A DNA stretch of 64,000 bases from Nitrospira sp. (GTDB lineage: Bacteria > Nitrospirota > Nitrospiria > Nitrospirales > Nitrospiraceae). The position numbers and the translations under genes are program-made. The first letter of the stretch is position 1; every line of letters begins with the position of its first letter. Shown one piece after another: positions 16,787 to 28,332 of this stretch. Below the pieces are notes generated by a model. It ran no database searches and was not told where the DNA came from. It was given only the letters and a program-made list of their open reading frames with translations. The stretch spans positions 845,159 through 909,158 of the forward strand of contig SWDG01000006.1 in the NCBI GenBank assembly GCA_005116965.1. Reading direction: 5' to 3'.

Positions 16787-17158
16787 TTAGTTCGCCGAGC
16801 TGCCCAATCCTCCCATCAACGGCATCAAGCTATCCTCGCTTGGCCCTTTGCCCTGCTTTGACGCCTCGCTGATTTCCGACAACAACCCATCTGCTACTGG
16901 ATTCAGTTGTTTTAACTTCTCGGCTAATTTGCCAGACAGCATGCCGTTCTGAACATCCTCCTCCGTGAGTTTTCCCTCTTTGAGGCCCTGTTGAAGGATC
17001 TGTGCTAAGGAGCGCACCTTTGCCAGGACGTCGGGGGGCATGCCGTTCAGGAGACTGGCTGCGTCCGGTTGGCCACTCCCAAGTTGGGCATAGGCTGGCA
17101 TGGTCAACGAAAGCAAAAGCCCACAGAGAACGATCATCAGTTTTCCGGTCAAACCCAT
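16787..17158 (-). CDS. Small exported helical protein of unknown function
   Basis: The start is set by a strong AGAGGAGG five bases before the second of two adjacent ATGs, giving about 123 residues. The translation opens with a clear signal peptide (LMIVLCGLLLSLTMPAYAQ, cleavage after Ala-Tyr-Ala). The mature part is helical and Gly/Ser-rich at its end, with repeats of the type LNGMPPDV, LKEGKLTEEDVQNGMLSG. No known domain was recognised. It lies downstream of the HD gene on the same strand, 329 bases away. Confidence 0.6.
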   Translation of the reverse strand: MGLTGKLMIVLCGLLLSLTMPAYAQLGSGQPDAASLLNGMPPDVLAKVRSLAQILQQGLKEGKLTEEDVQNGMLSGKLAEKLKQLNPVADGLLSEISEASKQGKGPSEDSLMPLMGGLGSSAN

Positions 17159-17323
17159 CATAGCCTCCTCTGTGTTGACCCTCTGAATCAAGTCTCACAT
17201 CAACTCGATTCACTGCAGGATGCCTGCCAGCTTCGGTGGAAGGAGAAAAGATGTTGTCGTGCAAAGGTAGAGGAGGAAGAACTTCACAATGTCAGGCAGC
17301 ACTGACCTCTATGTATTGAGAAA

Positions 17324-17494
17324 ATGGAGAACTTCGCTAACCACTTGTCTATGCATGACATTCTCGATCATCTGAAATTGATAGTGGATGGGAGCCCTGA
17401 TGTTCGGATGTGCGAAGGAGAGGGAGTGGACGAAACAGTGTACTCGGTCTGCGGGATTGTTCAAAAATGGGACTTGGCGTGGATTATTCAGTAA
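17324..17494 (+). CDS. Possible small protein (56 residues)
   Basis: An open frame from ATG 17324 lies in the 329-base gap between two minus-strand genes and overlaps the 3' end of the HD gene by 7 bases. The product starts MENFANHLSMHDILDHLK and alternates hydrophobic and charged residues as in a folded alpha/beta protein; two cysteines. Only a weak ribosome site (GAG) precedes it. No family recognised. The remaining bases of the gap show no other feature. Confidence 0.35.
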   Translation: MENFANHLSMHDILDHLKLIVDGSPDVRMCEGEGVDETVYSVCGIVQKWDLAWIIQ

Positions 17495-18906
17495 TTAGAT
17501 TCGAGGCTGGTCGGTGTCTTATTAAGGACGGTTGCGGCAGCTTGCGAGAGAGCGGCGTCGTGATGGTGGTCGGGAGAATAGATTCGAAACTGGATGAGTC
17601 GCGTGGGCAGCAGGTCTAAGCATTCCTCCAGCGGCTCGGTTGAAACCTGCCCCGTCCCGGGATCGTATACGTAGAGAGGATTACCCCGGTGGTCTTTGGG
17701 GTCCGGTCGTGGATCCAACAGGGCCATGTCCACGCGAAACGGCAGCCGTCTCAAACTGGACGGCAGCTCTTTCGAAATTTGCTGCTCAAAATGCCGATGG
17801 CTGGGAAACGCCATGCCGCGTTCCTGTCCTTTTTCTTTCAACGTCGTGCTGTAGGCCATTTTCCATTTGATGTCTCGGCCTAAGATCCGTGCCCACTCCT
17901 GTCCCAACTGCCGGCGGGCTTTGTGGCGGGACTGTGCCCATCCTCGGACTTCTTCCAACAGCGACCAATCGGTCAGGGTGCGATACCGATCCATATTCTT
18001 ACGCGGATCCTTGGGGCAGAGCAGTTGCATCGTCTGGCCGAAGATGTCCCGCAGATGGATGTCGATTGCTCTGGTAGTGCGATGGAAGTAGACGTTGGAG
18101 TAGAGGTACATCCTGGTGTTCAGGAACATTTGGAGGGACGGAAGTCCTGTCTTATGAATGGTGAACCCTTTCTCCGTCACGATGGTGTAATGAATCAACC
18201 GTGTCAGATCGACCGGACCAACCGCCACGCCACACATATACGAGTCCCTCAAGACATAGTCCAGATTGTCTCCGGTGTAACTCCCTGAGATCACGGGCTG
18301 GAGCATGTTCAACCATCGAGGGAGGCGGGAGTTGTCCTTGCCTTTTTCCTTGAGGATCAGATGAGCGATTTGGTCGGGATTCAGTTCTTCTCCTTTCGCG
18401 AAGGGGCCGGACGGGCTTCGGCGGATTTTCTTGATGAGGGGGGCTAAATGTTCTCGGATGATGATCTGGCCCAGCCGCTCATGGGTGAGGCCATGGGCAT
18501 GGAGAAAATTGTCGTCGAAGAAATGGCAAAACGGTCCGTGCCCGATGTCGTGGACCAAGGCCGTGACACGGAGGAACTCTTCGACGAAATTGGAAGAAGG
18601 CACATCCTTCACGACTTTCTTGAGAAACGGGTACAGGTGTCGAGCAAACCGTCCTGCGACGTGCATCGTCCCGAGTGAATGCACGAACCGGGTATGTTCC
18701 GCAGAGGGATAGACCCAGCGAGCACTTTGCAGCTGGTAGATGTATCGCAGCCGCTGAACCCAGGGGGAGTCGATCAGGTCTTTCTCGGTGTGCTCATGCG
18801 GATCAGGATGAGCATAGGGGACGGTGAAGGTGACGTACTTGTGGATGGGATCAGCGATGAGCGCCGAGCCATCATAGGGAGCGTTCGGTCGGTCTTCTGA
18901 TTCCAT
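17488..18906 (-). CDS. HD-domain phosphohydrolase (dGTPase/SAMHD1-like)
   Basis: The 472 residues carry the metal-binding signature of the SAMHD1/dGTPase group: HTRFVHSLGT (71-80), then HDIGHGPFCH with the HD pair at 119-120, then the later GDNLDYVLRD aspartate motif. Relatives hydrolyse dNTPs or related phosphoesters in the cytoplasm. The C-terminal 150 residues have no obvious domain. It lies on the same strand as lon-thiL-DUF2062, 14 bases downstream of the DUF2062 gene, so it is probably the last gene of that operon. Its substrate is not readable from sequence. Confidence 0.88.
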   Translation of the reverse strand: MESEDRPNAPYDGSALIADPIHKYVTFTVPYAHPDPHEHTEKDLIDSPWVQRLRYIYQLQSARWVYPSAEHTRFVHSLGTMHVAGRFARHLYPFLKKVVKDVPSSNFVEEFLRVTALVHDIGHGPFCHFFDDNFLHAHGLTHERLGQIIIREHLAPLIKKIRRSPSGPFAKGEELNPDQIAHLILKEKGKDNSRLPRWLNMLQPVISGSYTGDNLDYVLRDSYMCGVAVGPVDLTRLIHYTIVTEKGFTIHKTGLPSLQMFLNTRMYLYSNVYFHRTTRAIDIHLRDIFGQTMQLLCPKDPRKNMDRYRTLTDWSLLEEVRGWAQSRHKARRQLGQEWARILGRDIKWKMAYSTTLKEKGQERGMAFPSHRHFEQQISKELPSSLRRLPFRVDMALLDPRPDPKDHRGNPLYVYDPGTGQVSTEPLEECLDLLPTRLIQFRIYSPDHHHDAALSQAAATVLNKTPTSLESNY

Positions 18907-18920
18907 AGTCAGTGGGTATC

Positions 18921-19439
18921 TTAGCCCACTTGGTCAGAGGGCGGCAACGGTTCGGTCGTGGGACTGGTAGGCGCGGAGCGATGTTTTTGGAAAAACAAGT
19001 AGGCGGCAGGATAGGACAAGAGGGCTCCGAGCACACTGAGAACAAGTGCTCCGAGCACGAAGGGAGCAGCGTAGGGAAGGACTTGTTGGTAGATGCCGCT
19101 GAAACTCATATCCTGCCAGTCGAAGCTCGGTTGATCCGTACGTCCGAGCAAGAAGGCGCCGGTCCAGTAGGTTGCGCCTAATATCGGAATGACGGTCCAG
19201 GGATTATTGACCAAGGCACCGGCGAGCAAGGCCAAGAAATTGAGACCGAACAGCCAGGTGCACAGCACGACCATCGCCGTGTGCAGACCATAGGCGGGAG
19301 AGAACGCGATGAAGACGCCCAGCGCAAAGGCCAACGCGGTGCGTTGCGGTGACTCCTGTAAATGGAGGACTTGGCGCAAGAGTGCCCGAAACGATCGGGT
19401 CCGTTGAGCCGAGGGCTGGTGACTGCTGTTGGCCATCAA
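18921..19439 (-). CDS. DUF2062 membrane protein
   Basis: Protein of 172 residues with the DUF2062 signature ESPQRTALAFALGVFIAFSP followed by GLHT, and four or so hydrophobic segments (about 36-50, 55-75, 80-100, 122-150). The family's biochemical role is unknown; members are inner-membrane proteins. The start codon overlaps the thiL stop by 4 bases (ATGA), so translation is coupled to thiL. Confidence 0.85.
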   Translation of the reverse strand: MMANSSHQPSAQRTRSFRALLRQVLHLQESPQRTALAFALGVFIAFSPAYGLHTAMVVLCTWLFGLNFLALLAGALVNNPWTVIPILGATYWTGAFLLGRTDQPSFDWQDMSFSGIYQQVLPYAAPFVLGALVLSVLGALLSYPAAYLFFQKHRSAPTSPTTEPLPPSDQVG

Positions 19440-20479
19440 CGGAAATGCTCGTAACTGGTGACCGGCAGAGGTTGCGTCCGACCGTCAGTCATCATCTGAA
19501 TCCCAAACCGCTGTGGGCGAATCGTTCCGATATGGGTTATGCGATAGCCGCGTGTTCGCGCCTGCCGCTCAACCTTCTTGGCGTCGCGTGGCGATGTGGT
19601 GAAGAGCAACTCATAGTCTTCGCCTCCAGTGAGTGCGAGTCGATTCGGCGACACTCCGATCGTCCGGGCATAGGCTCGGCAGGCCGGTGAGATCGGAATC
19701 TTGTCGAGTTCCACCTCTGCCCCGACTCGACTTGCTTCACACAGATGCCGAAGATCTCCGGAGAGGCCGTCGGACAGATCGATAGCAGCGGAGGCAAGTC
19801 GTTTCTCGTTGAGCCACTGGCCTTCGGCGACTCTCGCAGTAGGGCGGAAATGGCGGCGGAGAAGAAATGCTCGATGAGTGCGAGAGAACTCGGATTTCCT
19901 CTTTCTTGAGGGGCCTGAGCCTGTGTGACCCGTCAAGAGCGTAAGGCCGGCTAGGGAGTCTCCTAGCGTGCCCGAAACGTAAATGTAATCTCCTACGTTG
20001 GCACCGTGTCGAAACAGTGCTCGGCACCTGCTTGTCGCGCCGACCAGGGTGATGCTGAGAAAGAGTCCCGCTTTGGACGCCGAGGTATCCCCACCGACGA
20101 GTGTCACGTCATACAGGCGACAAGCCTTCATCAAGCCGGTGTATAGCTCATGGATGTGCGGCCGCGTCCATGTTTTTGGGATGGCGAGCGAGATGAGCAG
20201 ATAGCGGGGGACGGCTCCCATGGCGGCGATATCGCTGAGGTTGGCCATGGCTGCCCGGTATCCGACGGACTCAGGGGTCGCTGACTTCATATCAAAGTGA
20301 ATGCCTTCGGCAAGCAAGTCCGTTGTGAGGTGCCACCACGTCGGCGAGGAGGTGTCAATCACGGCGGCGTCGTCGCCGATGCCTTGGACAAGTCCTGGTG
20401 TGCGACGGGCAAACCGACGCTCGAGCGTTCGGATGAGCGCAAATTCTTGAATAGAGGGGCTGGCCTGACGGCGGGCCAC
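19436..20479 (-). CDS. thiL: Thiamine-monophosphate kinase ThiL
   Basis: Phosphorylates thiamine phosphate to the active cofactor thiamine pyrophosphate. The 347 residues show the family's ATP and Mg motifs in order: GIGDDAAVID, WHLTTDLLAEGIHF, GGDTSAS, DLSDGLSGDL and GGEDYELLF. This completes the thiamine branch begun by thiS, thiG and thiE elsewhere in the window. It starts 11 bases after the lon stop and overlaps the DUF2062 gene by 4, so it belongs to an operon read from lon. Confidence 0.95.
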   Translation of the reverse strand: MARRQASPSIQEFALIRTLERRFARRTPGLVQGIGDDAAVIDTSSPTWWHLTTDLLAEGIHFDMKSATPESVGYRAAMANLSDIAAMGAVPRYLLISLAIPKTWTRPHIHELYTGLMKACRLYDVTLVGGDTSASKAGLFLSITLVGATSRCRALFRHGANVGDYIYVSGTLGDSLAGLTLLTGHTGSGPSRKRKSEFSRTHRAFLLRRHFRPTARVAEGQWLNEKRLASAAIDLSDGLSGDLRHLCEASRVGAEVELDKIPISPACRAYARTIGVSPNRLALTGGEDYELLFTTSPRDAKKVERQARTRGYRITHIGTIRPQRFGIQMMTDGRTQPLPVTSYEHFR

Positions 20480-20490
20480 GGTACGATCCT

Positions 20491-22989
<2,499 letters not shown>

Positions 22990-23213
22990 GTGCCTGCCTG
23001 TTCTTTATCTATGGAGGTGGCGGGTTAGACGAATCAGGGTCTGTATGTGCTCATCACGCGCCTCGGCACCCTGCGCGCTCGCCTTAGGAGTCTCAGTGTT
23101 CCATCCGATGGAAGCGCGCACCAGGTTCGACAATCTATCCGAATGATCACGTTGGATGCAGAACGATCGTTGCCGGGAGTCTCGCGACTGAGTCACCACC
23201 ACGACCGATGGGA

Positions 23214-24110
23214 TCATGCCCGACGATTACTCGAGGTGGTGTGCATCCTGGTCGAAAGATAGTCGCGGAATTCTGCTCCCAATGCCGGGTTCTTCAACCC
23301 AAACTCAACGGTGGCGATTAAAAAGCCCAACTTGTCCCCGGCATCATGGCGCTGTCCCTCTATCTCAAGCGCAAACATCGGAGATTTTCTTGCCAGAGTC
23401 CTCAGTGCATCGGTCAGCTGAATTTCTCCGTTCTTTCCAGGAGGAGTTTTTCTTAGGATCGGAAAAATCTCAGGAGGAAGGATATACCGGCCGATTACGG
23501 CGAGCGTGGAGGGGGCATCAGCCGGCGATGGCTTCTCGACCAAATCCTCGACCCGATGCAGACCGTGAGCGAGGCGCTTGGGCGTCACGATGCCGTATCG
23601 GCTGACGTCTGCCTTGGGAACTTCCTGTACCCCGAGAACTGCCCCATGGCGCTTTTTATAGATGTGGATCAACTGCGCAAGCCCTGGAACATCGGCGTCA
23701 ATGATCTCATCCCCGAGAATGACGGCGAAAGGTTCGTCGCCGATCAGGTGTTGCGCACACAACACGGCGTGCCCTAAGCCGAGGGCTTCGGATTGCCGAA
23801 CATAACAGAAGTTGGCGAGGTTCGAGATCTGTCGGATTTGATGGAGCACCTGACTCTTGCCGGTGCCTTTCAGATTTTCTTCCAACTCGACGGAGCGATC
23901 GAAGTGATCTTCAATCGCGCGTTTGCCACGGCCGGTAATCACGATGATGTCTTCAATGCCAGACGCCACCGCTTCTTCGACCGTATATTGGATGAGTGGC
24001 TTATCGACCAACGGCAGCATCTCCTTGGGAGATGCCTTTGTGGCAGGAAGGAATCGCGTCCCAAGACCGGCGGCTGGAATGATCGCTTTTCTGACCGTCA
24101 GACGTGACAT
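23214..24110 (-). CDS. galU: UTP-glucose-1-phosphate uridylyltransferase
   Basis: Makes UDP-glucose, the precursor for LPS core and other glycans. The 298-residue length is standard. Motifs: IIPAAGLGTRFLPATKASPKE (nucleotide-binding signature at the N terminus; given here only in part: GLGTRFLPATKA), EMLPLVDKPLIQYTVEEA, and LGDEIIDAD for the metal-binding Asp. Located upstream of lon on the minus strand with 224 bases between, and divergent from bamA across a 496-base gap. Confidence 0.95.
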   Translation of the reverse strand: MSRLTVRKAIIPAAGLGTRFLPATKASPKEMLPLVDKPLIQYTVEEAVASGIEDIIVITGRGKRAIEDHFDRSVELEENLKGTGKSQVLHQIRQISNLANFCYVRQSEALGLGHAVLCAQHLIGDEPFAVILGDEIIDADVPGLAQLIHIYKKRHGAVLGVQEVPKADVSRYGIVTPKRLAHGLHRVEDLVEKPSPADAPSTLAVIGRYILPPEIFPILRKTPPGKNGEIQLTDALRTLARKSPMFALEIEGQRHDAGDKLGFLIATVEFGLKNPALGAEFRDYLSTRMHTTSSNRRA

Positions 24111-24357
24111 GAAAGGATAGTATGTGATGGGGGGAGTGAAGTCAAGAAACGGACGAACTCATCGCATCAAAAACAACGGTGTCGTTTCCATGAGAGAGAA
24201 CACGAGCGATATTCATGAGCGACGCGTGTCGCACACAGACTTTTTTGCATCGATGGCCGGCGGCGAGGATCGATGCACCATCCCTCATGGAGCTACGGAA
24301 TTCAGTGCGGCACAAGGAATGATGCACGTCGAGTCCGACCGGAAGGGGGGACGCTTC

Positions 24358-24386
24358 TTTACAATGCAGGATGACCTCAATATAAT
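24358..24386 (+). promoter_or_regulatory. Sigma70-like promoter upstream of bamA
   Basis: TTTACA (24358-24363, 5 of 6) and a perfect TATAAT (24381-24386) with the ideal 17-base spacing. It would start a transcript with a leader of about 215 bases before the bamA GTG. It lies in the 496-base galU-bamA gap (24111-24606), where I see no convincing gene. Confidence 0.65.
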
Positions 24387-24410
24387 CCGGAAGTTTTGCG
24401 CGGTCGGGTG

Positions 24411-24429
24411 ACGTGAGAGCTGCTCACGT
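24411..24429 (+). promoter_or_regulatory. Hairpin in the bamA leader
   Basis: ACGTGAG (24411-24417) and CTCACGT (24423-24429) pair perfectly over a 5-base loop, about 20 bases after the predicted transcription start. No U-run follows, so it is not an intrinsic terminator; an mRNA-stabilising or protein-binding element is possible. Confidence 0.4.
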
Positions 24430-24606
24430 GGTAGAGCTGCCTGGCTTCGGATTTCCGGCGAGAACACCCGTGTGGGGCAGCGCGTTCTCTGGAGCGGGAC
24501 AGACTGACTCGTAGGAAGTTGGCGTACGGTCGATAACGGAGAGGACCTGTGTGATGGTTTCAACCGCATCATCCATCCCCATACTTCGTTACAGGAATCC
24601 GTATCG

Positions 24607-26928
24607 GTGACCGAGCATGCCGTCTACAGGCCTCGATCGTTCGTGGTCGCGGTCATGGTTGTTTCTGTGTTGTGGAGTGTGCTCGAAGCACTCGCTCAGA
24701 CTCCTGAACTCAAGGTTGCTTCGATTGATATTCGGGGAGCCAAACGAATCGAAATGCCGGCGATTGCTGGTCGACTCACGCTGAAAGCCGGTGATCGCTA
24801 TATGCCGGACCATGTGCGTGGACAGGTGAAGATTTTATACGATACGGGATTTTTCGAGGATGTGCAGGTTGAAACCGACTCGATTGCCGAGGGGATGGCG
24901 GTGACCTTCGTTGTGCAGGAGAAGCCGTTCATCACCGAGATCGTCTTCGACGGCAATCAACAGTTGACCGACGAGAAGCTGAAGGAAAAAACGACCATCA
25001 AGAGCCAGACATTTCTTGATCAACAACAGGTGAAGGAAAGCGCCGAGACCATCCGGCGGGTCTATCAGCATGACGGCTATTACAATGCGCAGGTCGTTCC
25101 CGTGATCGAGGCATTGGATGAGGATCGGAAGCGTCTCACCTTTCATATTACAGAAGGGGAGAAAGCCAAGGTCAAGACGGTGATATTCGAAGGACTGCGT
25201 GCGGCGACGAAGACCGAGATGCTCAGTGTCATGTCGACGAGGGAATGGATCCCTTGGTATGGCGTCTTCACGAAGCTCAAGCTGCCGTCGATGGTGTCCG
25301 ACGCGGGCGTCTTGAAACACGAGGAGGTGGGGAATGATGTGGAGCGCATTAGGGAAGTCCTCCTGAATAAAGGGTATTTCAATGTTCGGGTCGGCCAGCC
25401 GTCGGTGGAGCTCACCGAAGATAAAAAATGGTTCACTGTCAGCTACCCCATTACGGAGGGAGAGCCATTCACCATCGCTGAGATAGGGTTTCGAGGATAC
25501 ACGGTGTTTGAAGACTCTGAGCTTCGAGCGGGAGTGAGGATCAAGGATGGTGAGATCTTTCAACGTGCCAAAATCCGAGATGAGATCTCACGAATTACGG
25601 ATTTGTACGGGAGTAAGGGGTATTCATTCGCCGAAGTCGTGCCCAATGTGAATCCAAACAATGAAGAACGGACCGTGACCATCATCTTCAGCATCAAAGA
25701 AGGGGAGATGATGCGGATCCGGCAGATCAATATCTACGGGAATGACAAAACACGAGACAACGTCATCCGTCGAGAAATCAGAGTCGATGAACAGGATGTG
25801 ATCGACACCGCGTCTCTGAAGCGAAGCTTTCAACGATTAAACAACTTGAATTTCTTCGAGACGGTCGAAATCCTGCCCGCGCAAATCGCGCCAGACAAGG
25901 TCGATCTGAACGTGCGAGTGAAGGAAAAACCGACGGGGATGTTCAGTCTTGGCGGTGGGTTCAGTACGCTGGATCGACTGGTGGCGATCGCCGATATTAC
26001 CCAAGGGAATTTGGGTGGATACGGCTATATGGGTCGCATCCGCGGGCAACTGGGCCAGCGAAGAAGTCTCGGGTCCATTACCTTCCGCAATCCCTATTTA
26101 AATGACTCCTTGACCTCATTGCAAATAGACGGCTACCGCAGTATCACGAATTACCTTTCCTATTTTGAGGAACGGACCGGTGGAAACGTGACACTCGGTC
26201 GTTGGTTATCGGAATATGTGACGGGGAGCGTCAGTCTCTTTGGAGAACAAATCACGTTTAAGGACCCTCAACTCGGTATCTGTCCTGATTTGGTCCCCAT
26301 CGTGTGTCGACAGTTAGGGACCCGGTCGTCGACAGGATTTCGGTTTGCTTTGTTCCGGGATACCAGAGACTACTACCTTGATCCGAGATCCGGCTGGCGC
26401 ATCGGTGGAGGGTTTGATATCGGAACCCCCTATATGGGCGGGAGCAATAACTTCATCAAGTACCATGTGGACGTCATCAAGGTCACACCCCTTCCACTGG
26501 ATATGAGGATTTCGTTACGGGCTCGTTTCGGAGAGGTCATCGCACTCGGCGGGACACAGATTCCTTTGAATGAACGGTTCTTCGTGGGCGGCATCAATAC
26601 CATGCGTGGGTTTGCCTTCGGTCGGGCCGGTCCCACAGTTCCCACGACTCGTGCTCCATTCGGCGCCGCCAAGCAATTGATCTTCAGCAACGAGCTGATC
26701 TTTACGATCTCGTCCGAGGCGAAATTGAATGGTGTGCTCTTTTTTGACTACGGAAAAGGGTTTGACGACGATGAACCCTTGTCGCTCGATCTGAGGAGCG
26801 CGGCTGGTCTCGAAGGGCGCTGGATCTCTCCGTTTGGGCCGTTGCGTGTCGCCTATGGGATCAATCTTGATAAACGGACCGGTGAGCGATTTGGCGTGTT
26901 CGAGTTTACGATCGGGACCTTATTCTAG
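24607..26928 (+). CDS. bamA: Outer membrane protein assembly factor BamA
   Basis: Central Omp85 pore that folds beta-barrel proteins into the outer membrane. The GTG at 24607 gives 773 residues with a signal peptide (VVAVMVVSVLWSVLEALAQ). Five POTRA repeats fill about residues 38-420 (GNQQLTDEKL and IYGNDKTRDNVIRREI are typical), followed by a 16-strand barrel. The barrel contains the conserved lid-loop motif RGF (MRGFAFG) and ends in an aromatic-rich strand with C-terminal TLF, the usual beta-signal for BAM substrates. It heads the envelope operon with ompH, fabZ and lpxA downstream. Confidence 0.96.
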   Translation: MTEHAVYRPRSFVVAVMVVSVLWSVLEALAQTPELKVASIDIRGAKRIEMPAIAGRLTLKAGDRYMPDHVRGQVKILYDTGFFEDVQVETDSIAEGMAVTFVVQEKPFITEIVFDGNQQLTDEKLKEKTTIKSQTFLDQQQVKESAETIRRVYQHDGYYNAQVVPVIEALDEDRKRLTFHITEGEKAKVKTVIFEGLRAATKTEMLSVMSTREWIPWYGVFTKLKLPSMVSDAGVLKHEEVGNDVERIREVLLNKGYFNVRVGQPSVELTEDKKWFTVSYPITEGEPFTIAEIGFRGYTVFEDSELRAGVRIKDGEIFQRAKIRDEISRITDLYGSKGYSFAEVVPNVNPNNEERTVTIIFSIKEGEMMRIRQINIYGNDKTRDNVIRREIRVDEQDVIDTASLKRSFQRLNNLNFFETVEILPAQIAPDKVDLNVRVKEKPTGMFSLGGGFSTLDRLVAIADITQGNLGGYGYMGRIRGQLGQRRSLGSITFRNPYLNDSLTSLQIDGYRSITNYLSYFEERTGGNVTLGRWLSEYVTGSVSLFGEQITFKDPQLGICPDLVPIVCRQLGTRSSTGFRFALFRDTRDYYLDPRSGWRIGGGFDIGTPYMGGSNNFIKYHVDVIKVTPLPLDMRISLRARFGEVIALGGTQIPLNERFFVGGINTMRGFAFGRAGPTVPTTRAPFGAAKQLIFSNELIFTISSEAKLNGVLFFDYGKGFDDDEPLSLDLRSAAGLEGRWISPFGPLRVAYGINLDKRTGERFGVFEFTIGTLF

Positions 26929-26974
26929 TCGGAGTCTTGGCGTGGTACGTTGCAACGAGAAGGGGTGGACGCAC

Positions 26975-27165
26975 GTGGCGGAACGGATCGAATGGACGGC
27001 GATGTCGGCTGCGGTCGCCGTCATGCTGGCTCTGAGTGGAGGATGCGCCGTCTTGGATTGCAGGTTGTGGTCGACAGGAGTAAGGGTGGTCCAACGATCT
27101 ATCATGAAGAAGGTCTGGACATTTCAGGCCAGGTCATCGAAGAGTTCAATCGAGAATACCCCTAG
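26975..27165 (+). pseudogene. Remnant of a first ompH/skp copy
   Basis: Between bamA and the intact ompH are the two ends of another OmpH-like gene with the middle lost. From GTG 26975 one frame encodes a probable signal peptide (AAVAVMLALSGG). A different frame ending at 27165 encodes VVVDRSKGGPTIYHEEGLDISG and IEEFNREYP, which align with the last 35 residues of the ompH that follows (ILDRGNEALI, IIKEFDRQNP). The coiled-coil centre is missing and the frames do not match, so no functional chaperone can be made. Confidence 0.65.
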
Positions 27166-27184
27166 TGTCTGAGGGAGGTGGGTT

Positions 27185-27727
27185 ATGACGGGTGCAGCGC
27201 GGGCGACATGGCTAGGCATCGCGGTAGTGCTGGCGCAGGGAGTTGCGCCGCTCTATGCAGGAGAGGTGGTTCGGGTCGGGGTCATGGATCAGCAGATGGT
27301 GATAGAGCGAACCAAGGCTGGGAAGCTGGCCTTGGAAGAGGTGAAGGGATATTCCATGACCAGGCAAAAGATCATTCATGCCGATGAGCAAGAGTTAAAG
27401 GACTTGGAGCAGTCCTTACAAGATCCGAACGTCAAGCTTGCTGACCAGGCACGGCAAGAAAAAGAGGAGCAGTTGCGCGGTAAGATGGAAGCGTTTCAGC
27501 GTCGGCTTCAAGAGTTCAATCGTGAAGTTCAGCAAAAACAGCGCGAAATGGTCGTGGAATATGCGCAAAAAGTTGCCGCTGCCGCGCAGGCTGTGGCTCA
27601 GAAAGAGGGATATACGGCTATCCTCGACAGGGGCAATGAAGCGCTCATCCGCATTGTCCTCTATCATCAGCCAGCGTTGGATGTGACAGATTCGATCATC
27701 AAGGAATTTGATCGACAGAATCCCTAG
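27185..27727 (+). CDS. skp: Periplasmic chaperone OmpH/Skp
   Basis: Escorts unfolded outer-membrane proteins across the periplasm to BamA. The 180 residues begin with a signal peptide (cleavage near LYAGE) and the typical VGVMDQQMV strand. A long charged coiled coil follows (about 55-135, QEKEEQLRGKMEAFQRRLQE), then the C-terminal return strand TAILDRGNEALI. Position after bamA is classic. A decayed paralogue precedes it. lpxD, often found next, is absent; fabZ starts 38 bases later. Confidence 0.9.
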   Translation: MTGAARATWLGIAVVLAQGVAPLYAGEVVRVGVMDQQMVIERTKAGKLALEEVKGYSMTRQKIIHADEQELKDLEQSLQDPNVKLADQARQEKEEQLRGKMEAFQRRLQEFNREVQQKQREMVVEYAQKVAAAAQAVAQKEGYTAILDRGNEALIRIVLYHQPALDVTDSIIKEFDRQNP

Positions 27728-27765
27728 ACGGTAGCTCTATTCAGGATGGAGAGGAGGCAGAGCCC

Positions 27766-28218
27766 ATGGCATCGGTCGAACAGGCTGAGATTCAGGCGTT
27801 ACTTCCCCACCGATATCCGTTCCTACTGGTGGATCGAGTCAAAGAGTTTGAACCGCATAAAAGCATCATCGGCATCAAAAACGTGACGATCAATGAGCCG
27901 TTCTTTCAAGGACACTTTCCAGGCCGCCCGGTGATGCCGGGGGTGCTGATTGTCGAAGCCATGGCCCAGGTGGGTGGTGTGCTGGTCTTCAAGTCGGGAG
28001 GGACAGTCGGAAAAACGATTATGTATCTCACGGGTATTGAGGAGGCCAAGTTCAGGCGACCGGTGGTCCCGGGCGATCAACTGCGTATTGAAATCGAGGT
28101 TATCAAGAAGCGTCCGCCATTCTGGAAAATGCAAGGGAAGGCATACGTAGACAATGAAATGGTCTGTGATGCCGTGATGACGGCAATGGTGATGGACGAG
28201 AAGGTGGACACGAAATAA
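27766..28218 (+). CDS. fabZ: 3-hydroxyacyl-ACP dehydratase FabZ
   Basis: Hot-dog-fold dehydratase of fatty-acid elongation. The 150 residues contain LLPHRYPFLLVDRV, the catalytic His in FFQGHFPGRPVMPGVL and Glu in IVEAMAQ. It competes with LpxA for the hydroxyacyl-ACP pool, and the two genes are adjacent as in many Gram-negative bacteria, with a 114-base gap. A good GAGGAGG-like site precedes the start. Confidence 0.96.
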   Translation: MASVEQAEIQALLPHRYPFLLVDRVKEFEPHKSIIGIKNVTINEPFFQGHFPGRPVMPGVLIVEAMAQVGGVLVFKSGGTVGKTIMYLTGIEEAKFRRPVVPGDQLRIEIEVIKKRPPFWKMQGKAYVDNEMVCDAVMTAMVMDEKVDTK

Positions 28219-28332
28219 TCGGGTTTGATGAGTACTCGATTCCTGAAGCGTACGGTCGGCGTGTGGGCCAGGCGGTGATCCGGCAGTTGACTCATGGCCG
28301 GTGAGGTCTGACGCGAGTAAAAGGGGGCATGC

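Noticed and set aside
23005..23217. A 70-codon minus-strand frame that overlaps the galU stop by ATGA and fills the galU-lon gap
   Set aside because: Tempting position, but low-complexity composition, no recognisable domain or signal, and the space is also needed for the lon promoter. Not strong enough to call.
24124..24411. A 95-codon plus-strand frame in the galU-bamA gap
   Set aside because: It overlaps the bamA promoter, has no convincing ribosome site, and the product does not look like a folded or conserved protein.
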